A DNA stretch of 64,000 nt, from positions 133,396 to 197,395 of the IMG/VR virus record IMGVR_UViG_3300027908_000001; one strand, written 5' to 3'. Positions 55,930 to 62,910 of this stretch are shown piece by piece. Within the stretch, counting starts at the first letter, position 1; each line of letters begins with the position of its first letter. Under the pieces are notes generated by a model. That model saw only the letters and a program-made list of their open reading frames with translations, searched no databases and was not told where the DNA came from. The translations under genes and the position numbers were made by a program. This DNA is from a virus.

Positions 55930-56343
55930 TCACTTCAATGATGCGATGTCAAACACTATTCCACGACAATACGGTTTTCCGTCCTCGACAATCTCGAAGT
56001 TGTCGTGTGGTATGGCCGTCTTATACGTCCACGAGTAATCGCCTTCCTTGCACCACAGCGCTTCAATCTTCTTGGCCTTCTTCTTGGCCTCGGCGAACCC
56101 GCACCACTTGCATTCGCAATCCTCGTGCCCTTCCAGCGGACCTTCCGCCGTGACAAACACGTCTCCACCATCGTTCGGGGGATAGCATTCATCGTTGATA
56201 GCGCCCTCGAACTCCATGAGGTCATCCGATGCGCCGTACACGACCACCAGTCCGGCAGCCTTGGCCTCGGCAATTTCGGCCTTGGTCATCTCGAATGGAT
56301 ACTCGCGGCCAGTAAGTTTTGCGGCAAGCTGTTCTTTATTCAT
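55930..56343 (-). CDS. Unknown acidic protein with Cys cluster
   Basis: 137 aa, MNKEQLAAKLTGREYPFEMTKAEIAEAK. A CECKWCGFAEAKKKAKK segment and YKTAIPHDNFEIVEDG are noticeable; overall acidic. Ends immediately before the Ro60-like gene. Not recognised. Confidence 0.55.
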   Translation of the reverse strand: MNKEQLAAKLTGREYPFEMTKAEIAEAKAAGLVVVYGASDDLMEFEGAINDECYPPNDGGDVFVTAEGPLEGHEDCECKWCGFAEAKKKAKKIEALWCKEGDYSWTYKTAIPHDNFEIVEDGKPYCRGIVFDIASLK

Positions 56344-56344
56344 A

Positions 56345-56629
56345 TTATTTCCACCATGTCACGATTACACCACCGGTTACATACTGCCCGGAAGCCTTCA
56401 TGGACGTACCTCCAGCGGTGAAACGAACCATCCATTCGCAAGGCACGCCCATTTCTTGGAAAGATATTTTGGCAACCTTCCCCCACCCGAGCGTTTTGCC
56501 CAGTTCTTTCAAGGCAGCTTCGACTGTCCTGCCTACAGCGTAAATCTCCAGCACAAAGCTGCGGCGAAAATCATCTTGTTTTCGCTTCTGGAATCGCCTG
56601 CCCATGATGTCGTAGACCTTGTCGCTCAC
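56345..56629 (-). CDS. Unknown small protein, GTG start
   Basis: 94 aa from GTG at 56629 (GTGA overlap with the HNH stop). VSDKVYDIMGRRFQKRKQDDFRRSFVLEIYAVGRTVEAALKEL (in part) followed by beta strands ending GGVIVTWWK. Not recognised. Confidence 0.5.
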   Translation of the reverse strand: MSDKVYDIMGRRFQKRKQDDFRRSFVLEIYAVGRTVEAALKELGKTLGWGKVAKISFQEMGVPCEWMVRFTAGGTSMKASGQYVTGGVIVTWWK

Positions 56630-57177
56630 TGTAGCGCCTCCACGTACTTGGCGATGCGGTCGTAGTCGTGGCCGAATCGCTGGCAGAACTCCTGCGGCGG
56701 CATGTCGCCTTTGTTCTTGTTGTCGCGCTTGCACATGGTCACGTAATTACTGACATCGTTCTTGCCGCCCTCCGCGAGCGGGAGCCAGTGGTCGACGCTA
56801 AGCTGCACGTCGGGGAGTCCCTTTCCGCAGCAAATGCACTTGAAGCCTTCCCGGTGCCATACGCGCTGTTGCGTGAACCCGGAAATCTCATGGCGCAACT
56901 TGCGATGGAGAATCTTGTTGATGCCGCCAGCTTCGCCGACAAACAGTTGCGGGTCGTCGGACGCGCGGATAATATCGCCCCATTCTGATACGGTCGGCTG
57001 GACCTGACGGAAGTGACCTTCAAACTTCTCGCCGCTCGGGCTGAGCATCACCACGGTCGCGCCCATCCCCTGAAAGACGACGCCCGCGATTTTGAGGGTG
57101 TTCCCCAAATCTTCGAGTATCACCGGTCGACCCGGACTGGCCGGGTAAGCCGAGGGAAGATAGTGCCGGTCAGCCAC
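56626..57177 (-). CDS. HNH endonuclease
   Basis: 183 aa from GTG at 57177. HNH core CICCGKGLPDVQLSVDHWLPLAEGGKNDVSNYVTMCKRDNKNKGDM (in part). The N-terminal 100 residues (VILEDLGNTLKIAGVVFQGMGATVVML) look like an accessory beta domain. Overlaps the HAD gene's end by a few bases. Possible homing enzyme or a phage-function nuclease. Confidence 0.75.
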   Translation of the reverse strand: MADRHYLPSAYPASPGRPVILEDLGNTLKIAGVVFQGMGATVVMLSPSGEKFEGHFRQVQPTVSEWGDIIRASDDPQLFVGEAGGINKILHRKLRHEISGFTQQRVWHREGFKCICCGKGLPDVQLSVDHWLPLAEGGKNDVSNYVTMCKRDNKNKGDMPPQEFCQRFGHDYDRIAKYVEALQ

Positions 57178-57775
57178 GGTCGAATGCCTCCTGTAATCGT
57201 TCCGTAGCCGCCGCCATTTGACCGGCGTGACTGACGTTGAAGTGAAATACCTGCGGATGGTCTTTGAACGCATCCATGTTGTACGGACGGGTAGGCATGA
57301 TAACCCATCCGCGCGGCCTCCATTTGAGCCATTGCTTGCAGTACGGTGGATAATCATCCACCAGCACGGTGCCGTACACGAGACCTTTACGCATTGTCAC
57401 GGTCACATCAAACGGCTCTTCCAGATGCTCATGGCACCATTGCAGCTTTTCGCCCCACGCGCTAAATGTGCGGCGCGGCCCCTTAGTGAGGATATGAATC
57501 TTGAAGCCAATCCGCCGCGCATTATGTAGCAATGCCATGCCATCATCGAGCACGGCTAACTTCGACCAGAAACCCGGTGAGCCCTTGATGACATCCATCC
57601 GTGCCTCGATGTAATCTGGCAACTCCTTCGATTGCGCCCACTCGGTTTCGATGTCCACTACCGGTCCGACGGGAGCGCGCAATGAATCCAACGCCTTGGC
57701 CATCGCGCCGGAGTAATTGGCGAGTGTGCCATCCAAATCGAATAGGGCGATTTTGTCTGGCTGGGCGGACATCAC
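57170..57775 (-). CDS. HAD-family 5'(3')-nucleotidase-like phosphatase
   Basis: 201 aa. HAD motif I FDLDGTLANYSG (about 12-23), motif II-like HILTKGPR, motif IV region VLVDDYPPYCK. Size and order match the NT5C-type 5'(3')-deoxyribonucleotidases found in many phages, which could recycle nucleotides from degraded host DNA. Motif III Lys is in TKGPR. Confidence 0.75.
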   Translation of the reverse strand: MMSAQPDKIALFDLDGTLANYSGAMAKALDSLRAPVGPVVDIETEWAQSKELPDYIEARMDVIKGSPGFWSKLAVLDDGMALLHNARRIGFKIHILTKGPRRTFSAWGEKLQWCHEHLEEPFDVTVTMRKGLVYGTVLVDDYPPYCKQWLKWRPRGWVIMPTRPYNMDAFKDHPQVFHFNVSHAGQMAAATERLQEAFDRG

Positions 57776-58167
57776 GGCAAACCCTGCTGGTCGAATTCAA
57801 GTTGGCGCACGCGCTGTTCCAAATCCTCGATGCGCTGCAACAGTTCGGCATTGGTCGGACACGGGAGCGAACCAGCAGTCGTCTTCGGACCAATCATTAA
57901 GTTCCCGTTGTCCACCATCTTCCGCATCTGGTAGGACACGTCACCGTCCGGGTCGGACAGATTCACTTCGGGCAGGTTCTGCGACTGACGGCTCTCGTTC
58001 ACCGCGCCTTGGATGGCTTCAATCGCCTCTTCCTCGGTTGAATCCATGGTCAGCCCGTAGGTCGTCATGGGATATTGGTAGTCATGTCCCTCGACAGTTA
58101 CAAATACAAGGCCGTGCGCGTTCTCATCGACTGGTGCGGCGGCTCTGCGGGTAGTAGTTCTTGCCAT
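57772..58167 (-). CDS. Unknown protein with C-terminal coiled coil
   Basis: 131 aa from ATG at 58167. Basic N-terminus MARTTTRRAAAPVDENAHG, then VTVEGHDYQYPMTTYGLTMDS, and C-terminal NAELLQRIEDLEQRVRQLEFDQQG, a short leucine coiled coil. May form dimers or trimers. ATGA overlap with the HAD gene; promoter at 58200. Confidence 0.55.
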   Translation of the reverse strand: MARTTTRRAAAPVDENAHGLVFVTVEGHDYQYPMTTYGLTMDSTEEEAIEAIQGAVNESRQSQNLPEVNLSDPDGDVSYQMRKMVDNGNLMIGPKTTAGSLPCPTNAELLQRIEDLEQRVRQLEFDQQGLP

Positions 58168-58199
58168 AATGTTTTTCTCACTCCTCTTTGGTGTGCGGC

Positions 58200-58228
58200 A
58201 GTAAACCATCTATCGCGATTCACGTCAA
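58200..58228 (-). promoter_or_regulatory. Early promoter with variant operator
   Basis: TTGACG, 17-bp spacer starting TGAATCGCG, -10 TTTACT. Starts the operon 58167 to about 52971. Confidence 0.7.
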
Positions 58229-58246
58229 CAACTTTCTTTCATAATT

Positions 58247-58322
58247 TGGTGGACCCGACCGGATTTGAACCGGCAACCTCTTCCGTGCGAGGGAAGCGCT
58301 CTACGGTTTTAGCTACGAGCCC
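58247..58322 (-). tRNA. tRNA-Ala (CGC)
   Basis: Acceptor GGGCTCG/CGGGTCC with G3-U70, anticodon CGC in loop CTCGCAC, encoded CCA. Confidence 0.92.
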
Positions 58323-58369
58323 GGCAATGCTATTTGTTGTGCGGCTAATGCGCGATTTAAGTAGCAAAT

Positions 58370-58442
58370 TGGCCGCCTTTAACCGTCGCTACTCGGTTCG
58401 ACCGGATTCTTCACCGGTGTGCGCTTACACTATCGGGCGAAC
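58370..58442 (-). other. tRNA-sized degenerate element with GAA-like loop
   Basis: Ends in CCA on the minus strand. TCGCC/GGCGG acceptor of five pairs, ACCGG/CCGGT with an 8-nt loop TGAAGAAT, and AACCG/CGGTT with an 8-nt loop AGTAGCGA. A canonical tRNA-Phe(GAA) exists at 62218, so this is a remnant or a tRNA mimic. Confidence 0.45.
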
Positions 58443-58448
58443 TGTAAT

Positions 58449-58529
58449 TGGGTTGGAAGACGGGAATCGAACCCGCGGCAATTCGCTTCACAGGCGAAGG
58501 AGGGATAACCAGCACCCTCAACATCCAAC
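58449..58529 (-). tRNA. tRNA-His (GTG)
   Basis: Acceptor with the extra G-1 paired to C73 (GTTGGATG/CTTCCAAC), the histidine identity element; anticodon GTG in loop CTGTGAA; encoded CCA. One T-T mismatch in the acceptor. Confidence 0.9.
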
Positions 58530-58536
58530 ATCAAAG

Positions 58537-58611
58537 TGGCAGCCGCGCTCTGAATCGGACAGAGGTCTTTCGCTTCAAAGGCGAAGGCACAAACCACTAT
58601 ACCACGCGGCC
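58537..58611 (-). tRNA. tRNA-Gln (TTG)
   Basis: Acceptor GGCCGCG/CGCGGCT, anticodon TTG in loop CTTTGAA, G73, encoded CCA. Anticodon stem identical to that of tRNA-His next to it (TTCGC/GCGAA). Confidence 0.92.
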
Positions 58612-58615
58612 AAAT

Positions 58616-58691
58616 TGGTGGACCCGCCCCGGTTGACTAAGGAGATACTCCCGCTTATGAGGCAGACTCACTAGGATTGTGATACGGGTCC
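58616..58691 (-). tRNA. tRNA-like gene with CAT anticodon, odd D and T arms
   Basis: Acceptor GGACCCG/CGGGTCC, A73 and CCA are perfect and the anticodon loop is CTCATAA, but the D-loop (AATCCTA) lacks GG and the T-arm region TCTCCTTAGTCAACCGGGG has no normal T-loop. Third CAT gene of the window. Confidence 0.6.
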
Positions 58692-58698
58692 GTTAAAT

Positions 58699-58777
58699 TG
58701 GCTGCTCGGGCTGGAATCGAACCAGCGGCCTAGTGATTAACAGTCACTCGCGGTCTACCAACAGCCGCTACCGAGCA
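58699..58777 (-). tRNA. tRNA-Asn (GTT)
   Basis: Acceptor TGCTCGG/CCGAGCA, anticodon GTT in loop CTGTTAA, G73, encoded CCA. Confidence 0.92.
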
Positions 58778-58895
58778 ATGAAATAGCTCGCAATCTCTCT
58801 TGCGATAGTCACACCACATACCTCCATCCGCACAGTCTCGGTCCTTCGACCGTCTCATTGCGGACTTCACAGGCTCGCAGGTGTCGCGAATTCCT

Positions 58896-59096
58896 TCACT
58901 CTCCACACTCACCGCAACCGCAGATGAACCGGTGGAAGAACTCGAATTCTTCGTCCTCGATATCAGCGATTTGTTCGCCGATGTCGGAATCAGCCGCGCG
59001 CCGTTCGGCCTTGGCCAGTTTCCGTTTGTTGTAAGGACGCAGATGCCGCCACCATTCACCGGGTGCTACCAACGTATCGACTCGAACATGGGCCAT
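58896..59096 (-). CDS. Unknown small protein with Cys-rich end
   Basis: 66 aa, MAHVRVDTLVAPGEWWRHLRPYNKRKLAKAERRAADS (in part): basic first half, acidic second half (DIEDEEFEFF) and C-terminal CGCGECGE. AAGGAG 8 nt upstream of the ATG. The 118 nt between its stop and tRNA-Asn show no further gene. Confidence 0.55.
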   Translation of the reverse strand: MAHVRVDTLVAPGEWWRHLRPYNKRKLAKAERRAADSDIGEQIADIEDEEFEFFHRFICGCGECGE

Positions 59097-59151
59097 GATG
59101 ATTTCTCCTTATGCTGGATTAGGTCATCTCATGGTTCATCACCTCCTTAAA

Positions 59152-59228
59152 TGGCGGGACGCACGGGGCTCGAACCCGCAACCTCTGCCGTGACAGGGCA
59201 GCGCTCTGTCCACTTGAGCTTCCGTCCC
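59152..59228 (-). tRNA. tRNA-Asp (GTC)
   Basis: Acceptor GGGACGG/GCGTCCC, anticodon GTC in loop CTGTCAC, G73, encoded CCA. Confidence 0.92.
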
Positions 59229-59290
59229 ATGAATTATTTGTGAAGCTTAACATAGTCGCCGTACTTCTGATTCATACGTTCGGCCCACAC

Positions 59291-59932
59291 TTAAAATTCT
59301 TCTTCGTTTGGTTTCCAAATATCGCCAGCGGCAACCATCGCGCCGAGCATGACGCCGCGCACGCGCTTCGGTTTGCTTGGTTTGGTTCGGTTGCTTTCAG
59401 GCCAGCCGTGTCCGATGGATTGTTGGCATATTCCCGACCGCTGGTTGTTTTCCATTTCCTTGAGGAGGACGTGCTTATTGTCCAGCGTCAGTCCCTGAAT
59501 CGGAACCAACTCATCACCTTTGGCATGTCGCAGTGCCCGCGTGAAACGATGCGCGACCTGATGAAGGGTGCGCTTCTTTTTCCGGGGGTCGAGGTACGAC
59601 AACTTCACCGAACGCGTCCGAATCAGGTCCAGCACCTTTTGCGCGGCGGATTTCAGGCTGAGTTTTCGGTGCGGATTCTCAACCCATGTCTGAAGCGCCA
59701 GTGGCAGAAAATCGTGGTGAACAACAATCGCGGAAGCTTCCGGTGTGTGCTCCAGACCTAGCGCGATGGCCTCGGTTTCGGCGACCGCCGAATCGCCGCT
59801 CTCAATCAACTTGGCGAATACAACCTTGTCGCCATTTTTGTGACAGACAATGGCCACGCAACTGGCCTGATGGACCAAGTTGGAGAGCGAGGCGTCGGTA
59901 AAAATCTCGTAATCATATTCAGCGTCGTTCAT
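59291..59932 (-). CDS. RNase H-fold protein
   Basis: 213 aa. EIFTDASLS (Asp about 13), VAETEAIALGLEHT (Glu about 53), IVVHHDFLPLALQTWV (Asp about 74) and HQVAHRFTRAL follow the D-E-D-H/D order of RNase HI-type enzymes, though the first block has DAS where typical enzymes have DGS/DGA. Could process RNA:DNA hybrids. C-terminal 60 residues are basic (NRTKPSKPKRVRG). Stand-alone between tRNA genes. Confidence 0.65.
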   Translation of the reverse strand: MNDAEYDYEIFTDASLSNLVHQASCVAIVCHKNGDKVVFAKLIESGDSAVAETEAIALGLEHTPEASAIVVHHDFLPLALQTWVENPHRKLSLKSAAQKVLDLIRTRSVKLSYLDPRKKKRTLHQVAHRFTRALRHAKGDELVPIQGLTLDNKHVLLKEMENNQRSGICQQSIGHGWPESNRTKPSKPKRVRGVMLGAMVAAGDIWKPNEEEF

Positions 59933-59954
59933 GCGTCACCCTCCTTTCTTAAAT

Positions 59955-60030
59955 TGGTGGAGATGGAGGAACTCGAATCCTCGGCCTACACGATGCCATC
60001 GTGCCGCTCTGCCATCTGAGCTACATCCCC
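59955..60030 (-). tRNA. tRNA-Ala (GGC)
   Basis: Acceptor GGGGATG/CATCTCC with G3-U70, anticodon GGC in loop ATGGCAT, encoded CCA. Confidence 0.92.
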
Positions 60031-60333
60031 GAAAACATTCATGCAACTCATAGCCGGAGTTCTGGTTGATTTCCGTCCATTTGTCTGGCCGCCGGTGGCC
60101 GTTAGCGTTCTGTACCCGCGACTCAATCGGCGCAGCACTACGCCATCGTCGCCTATTTGAACTTGCTGTTACTGCGGTCGTAGTGGCTTGCGCCTGCCGT
60201 AGCTGCTGAACAGCCCCGAGCTTGCCTCACCGGGTTACCGGCGCGGACGGTCGGTCGCATGAAATATCGCTCGACGCCTAGCCCGTCAGAAGTATGGCAC
60301 CGGCAATGCGGCTGGTCGGCGCGAGCGGGAAGA
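60031..60333 (-). other. Non-coding spacer, content unresolved
   Basis: 303 nt between tRNA-Ala(GGC) and tRNA-Trp with no convincing gene on either strand. Several short complementary stretches (for example GGCCACCGGCGGCC, CGGGTTACCG) suggest structured RNA. Confidence 0.4.
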
Positions 60334-60409
60334 TGGCACGCCCAGAGGGAGTTGAACCCACAGCCGTCGGTTTTGGAGACCGCTGCACAGCCGGTTGTGC
60401 TTTGGGCGT
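60334..60409 (-). tRNA. tRNA-Trp (CCA)
   Basis: Acceptor ACGCCCA/TGGGCGT, anticodon CCA in loop CTCCAAA, G73, encoded CCA end. One mismatched pair at the top of the anticodon stem. The anticodon reads UGG, not UGA. Confidence 0.88.
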
Positions 60410-60609
60410 ATCGGAAATTGGCACGCACCACCAAGGTGATGCGCGACACAGCCTCGCCGCGTTTAAGGGAGCGGCACGCCTTTCATCCCGCTGGCAACCT
60501 GCCCGTCGGACCTCCGATGGGGCGAGAAACCAACTGCGCATGGAACGCAGGTCGTGTCTGAGGATTCCGCGATTATGCTCCCGGCTGTCTTTGTGTTCCC
60601 TGTGGAAAT

Positions 60610-60697
60610 TGGTGCGTTGGGTTCGATTTGAACGAACGAACTCCGCGAGGAGAACAGTTCTACAGACTGTCGGTTTTAGCCTCTCACCCACCAACGC
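60610..60697 (-). tRNA. tRNA-Tyr (GTA)
   Basis: Class II with long variable arm CTCCTCGCGGAG. Acceptor GCGTTGG/CCAACGC, anticodon GTA in loop CTGTAGA, A73, encoded CCA. The 200 nt between it and tRNA-Trp hold no gene. Confidence 0.93.
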
Positions 60698-60777
60698 GTG
60701 GAAAAGTTTTGGCATGCCCCAATCGGTTGACGAGTCCGACCAGTTGGTGGTCATCCAGCATGCACAAGAGGAAGAAA

Positions 60778-60853
60778 TGGTACTCGGTGAGAGACTTGCA
60801 CTCCCGACGTTCCGCGTGTAGGGCGGACATTCTAGCTGCTGAATTAACCGAGC
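60778..60853 (-). tRNA. tRNA-Val (TAC)
   Basis: Acceptor GCTCGGT/ACCGAGT, anticodon TAC in loop CCTACAC, encoded CCA. T-loop GTGCAAG is non-standard, so it may be under relaxed selection. Confidence 0.8.
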
Positions 60854-60856
60854 GTT

Positions 60857-61045
60857 AAATTGGAGGAGAGCCGCGCCATGACGCGCGAGCCGACGCATAA
60901 GTTTGCTTTCGCCAGCCGCAGACATACTTTCCGGCGTCGTACCTGCGCGAAGCAACACACTAACAGGCCAGTCCTCGCCAGTTTCCTTCTGCCACAGACC
61001 GTCTAAGTTTAATCCATCAGGCCGGACGCCATCCCGGCTCTGCCG
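60857..61045 (-). other. Long stem-closed, CCA-ended segment
   Basis: Minus strand 5' GGCAGAGCC can pair with GGCTCTCC, followed by T and CCA, with one bulged C; a CGCGC/GCGCG hairpin lies where a T-arm would be. About 189 nt. Could be a further tRNA-like RNA; alternatively a chance pairing. The region to 61486 shows no convincing gene. Confidence 0.3.
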
Positions 61046-61486
61046 TCTATCGGGGAAACCCCGGGCAGCGGCTCCAATCCAGTTCTTGCGGGTCAGCGTG
61101 ATGCTTACTGCGCTCTCAACGGATGAAACGCCGTCGAGTCTCGTTGCACGTCGGCTTTCCGTGCGCGCTGATGGAAATACTAAATTGAGCGGCACTCCCC
61201 TGCAGGTAGAGTATCGCCGCCCCATCGTCGTGCCGACCGACCACCGGTTAGGGCCGATGGTTATCGCGTTCGCTCCTAGGAGCCGGTTGCACGAAGCTGG
61301 AAAAATGTCTCGAAGTGGCGGACAATTCCTTTCGCTTGCCGCTCACTGGTTGCAACCAGTCACGGGGGTACTTGACTTAGCCGTTGCTCCACTTCGAGTG
61401 CAATCACCGGAGGCTGGGCCGCTGAGACCCTCTTGCCGCAGTCCACTTGGCCACGACTGGACCGCGCGTTCCGCTGCCTCCGAAAT
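61046..61486. other. Gene-less stretch
   Basis: No open frame on either strand looks like protein, no tRNA is seen. Short palindromic patches (CGGGGAAACCCCGGG, CTCCTAGGAG, GGTTGCAACC) are present. It lies in the transcript that would start at 61971. Confidence 0.4.
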
Positions 61487-61590
61487 TGGCGGCTCATTGT
61501 GGGTTTTTACCACAGCCCCCGGAACAATCCGTCGCTTTAGTTCCACGTCGTTTCACTGCAGTTACTCCGACGCTTCTCAGCTAATGAGCC
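61487..61590 (-). ncRNA. tRNA-like RNA E (104 nt, CCA-ended)
   Basis: Perfect 7-bp acceptor GGCTCAT/ATGAGCC, G73, CCA; T-arm TGTGG-TAAAAAC-CCACA with a 7-nt but non-canonical loop. Interior has GTCG/CGAC enclosing 17 nt and GGAAC/GTTCC; no 7-nt anticodon loop. Same plan as RNA A. Confidence 0.55.
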
Positions 61591-61846
61591 AAACTGACTG
61601 CAACGGAAGGCGGTCACTGTTTCCATCCAGTGGGCCACGTGTGTTCCTCGCTTGCAGGCTTAATAGGTCTGACATCGCTGCCAGAATTACAACCTGCGCC
61701 GGTGATAGAGTCTCGCATAGGGTGCTACATCGCATACAGTGACGTGCCGTTCGTATCTCGGCCCCAGAACGTTCTGGGCGCTTAGGGAACTTCGACCGCG
61801 CGGAATGCCTTCCGCCGTCAACCATCCCCGCATTCATTTCGACCAT
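61577..61846 (-). CDS. Doubtful small ORF
   Basis: 89 aa, MVEMNAGMVDGGRHSARSKFPKRP then AEIRTARHCMRCSTLCETLSPAQVVILAAMSDLLSL. The second half looks protein-like, but there is no ribosome site and the stop lies in tRNA-like RNA E. It follows the promoter at 61971 by about 125 nt. Confidence 0.25.
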   Translation of the reverse strand: MVEMNAGMVDGGRHSARSKFPKRPERSGAEIRTARHCMRCSTLCETLSPAQVVILAAMSDLLSLQARNTRGPLDGNSDRLPLQSVWLIS

Positions 61847-61970
61847 GAACCGACATCATCTTTCGGCGACCGCCTTAACCCGCGAGAGCCGCGTGAACTC
61901 TCCAACCCGTTTCGACTCGCGTTGCCAGCGAGCCTTCCGTTGCATTCAAAGAACAATCAAATCTACGCAC
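61847..61970. other. Leader of the 61971 promoter transcript
   Basis: No gene seen. If the promoter at 61971 is used this is the 5' part of a transcript that runs through RNA E and the tRNAs Val, Tyr, Trp and Ala. Confidence 0.35.
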
Positions 61971-61999
61971 AGCATAGCCAATGTCTCGAATCGAGTCAA
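61971..61999 (-). promoter_or_regulatory. Early promoter with perfect operator in front of an RNA region
   Basis: TTGACT, 17-bp spacer, TATGCT; ACTCGATTCGAGA overlaps the -35. The downstream 1.9 kb contains tRNAs and unassigned RNA but no firm gene. Confidence 0.7.
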
Positions 62000-62138
62000 C
62001 AACTATTTTCATTTATTTTTCGGCCACCGGCCAGCTTCGCCTTCCGTAGGCTGGCTATCTCTCACCAGTCGCCCGGTTGCCCGGCGCACCCATTGGTGAC
62101 GTTGAAGCACTGGACTGCCGTTTGTCGATGACCGGAAA

Positions 62139-62216
62139 TGGTGGGGACGACAGGGCTCGAACCTGTGACCTCTCAGATGTCATCAGAGCGCTCTGGCCGG
62201 ACTGAGCTACATCCCC
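62139..62216 (-). tRNA. tRNA-Val (GAC)
   Basis: Acceptor GGGGATG/CGTCCCC, anticodon GAC in loop ATGACAT (one T-T mismatch in the stem), A73, encoded CCA. Confidence 0.87.
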
Positions 62217-62217
62217 A

Positions 62218-62293
62218 TGGTGCCGAGAGTCCGGATTGAACGGACGACCTCCTGTTCTTCAGACAGGCGCTCCACCAACTGAGCTATCTCGGC
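62218..62293 (-). tRNA. tRNA-Phe (GAA)
   Basis: Acceptor GCCGAGA/TCTCGGC, anticodon GAA in loop CTGAAGA, A73, encoded CCA. One base from tRNA-Val(GAC). Confidence 0.93.
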
Positions 62294-62304
62294 AAAATTG
62301 AATT

Positions 62305-62470
62305 CGTTGCGCGCGTGCTGTTACGCCAAAGACCTGACCACAACCGAATGTCGGTCAGCCGCTTCTTAATCGGCAATCTTTACTCACGCAAGCCTACGAT
62401 GCAACATCGGCTTCTGCGCAGACGGGTCACTCATTAAAGCTGGACGCCACTAATCCCACTACACACAACG
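62305..62470 (-). other. Structured element closed by a 9-bp stem
   Basis: CGTTGTGTG at the 5' end pairs with CGCGCAACG at the 3' end (three G-U pairs), with TGACC/GGTCA inside. 166 nt between tRNA-Phe and the stop of the next gene. No gene on either strand. Confidence 0.4.
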
Positions 62471-62478
62471 AAATCGTG

Positions 62479-62754
62479 TTACTTCCCGCTCAACTCGGCA
62501 ATCTGCTGCTTCACGGACTTCAACCGGCTCGGATTGCTGCCGTGCCGCTGTAACTGCGCGGCGGTAATCTTCAAGCGGGACAGCTTGCCCATCTTGTGGC
62601 GGCGCTTCATGGGCTTCGCGTGGCCGTTGGTCGAGTGCCTACCGCGGTGCATGATGTGGCCGGTGCCTACCAACGATTCCATGGCTTCATCCAAGGCTTC
62701 GAGCGCCTCGGCGGCATTGCGGAATTTACTGGCGACTTCTCTCATGGTTTGCAT
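62479..62754 (-). CDS. Unknown basic helical protein
   Basis: 91 aa, MQTMREVASKFRNAAEALEALDEAMESLVG followed by a basic stretch (RHSTNGHAKPMKRRHKMGKLSRLKI) and a helical end. Possibly RNA- or DNA-binding. Expressed from the promoter at 62797; stop adjacent to the structured element at 62305-62470. Confidence 0.55.
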   Translation of the reverse strand: MQTMREVASKFRNAAEALEALDEAMESLVGTGHIMHRGRHSTNGHAKPMKRRHKMGKLSRLKITAAQLQRHGSNPSRLKSVKQQIAELSGK

Positions 62755-62796
62755 GTTACTCTCCTGTATGGATTAGTGGTTACGTTACTTCCGCAA

Positions 62797-62824
62797 ACCA
62801 TAGCCTTGAATCGAGTTATGTCAA
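62797..62824 (-). promoter_or_regulatory. Early promoter with operator
   Basis: TTGACA, 16-17 bp spacer with ACTCGATTCAAG, -10 TATGGT or ATGGTT. Confidence 0.65.
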
Positions 62825-62832
62825 CTGAAAAA

Positions 62833-62910
62833 TGGAGGTCGGTGCGGCTTGGTAGACCGCGCATTATCAGCTTTGCAGGCTGACCCCTTAACCATCTTGG
62901 GTAACCGACC
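62833..62910 (-). tRNA. tRNA-Cys (GCA)
   Basis: Acceptor GGTCGGT/ACCGACC, U73 as in cysteine tRNAs, anticodon GCA in loop CTGCAAA, encoded CCA. T-loop is CTACCAA in place of TTCRANT, an unusual change. Confidence 0.85.

Noticed and set aside
59234-59290. 18-codon frame from GTG right after the RNase H-fold gene (MWAERMNQKYGDYVKLHK)
   Set aside because: Composition is protein-like but it is too short and has no independent support.
60710-60777. Short element with GCATGC repeats and GACCA/TGGTC hairpin
   Set aside because: Too short for a tRNA (about 60 nt) and without acceptor or CCA features; may be a spacer hairpin only.
60278-61225. Long minus-strand open frame of 315 codons
   Set aside because: It reads straight through tRNA-Trp, tRNA-Tyr and tRNA-Val, so most of it is a shadow of RNA genes.
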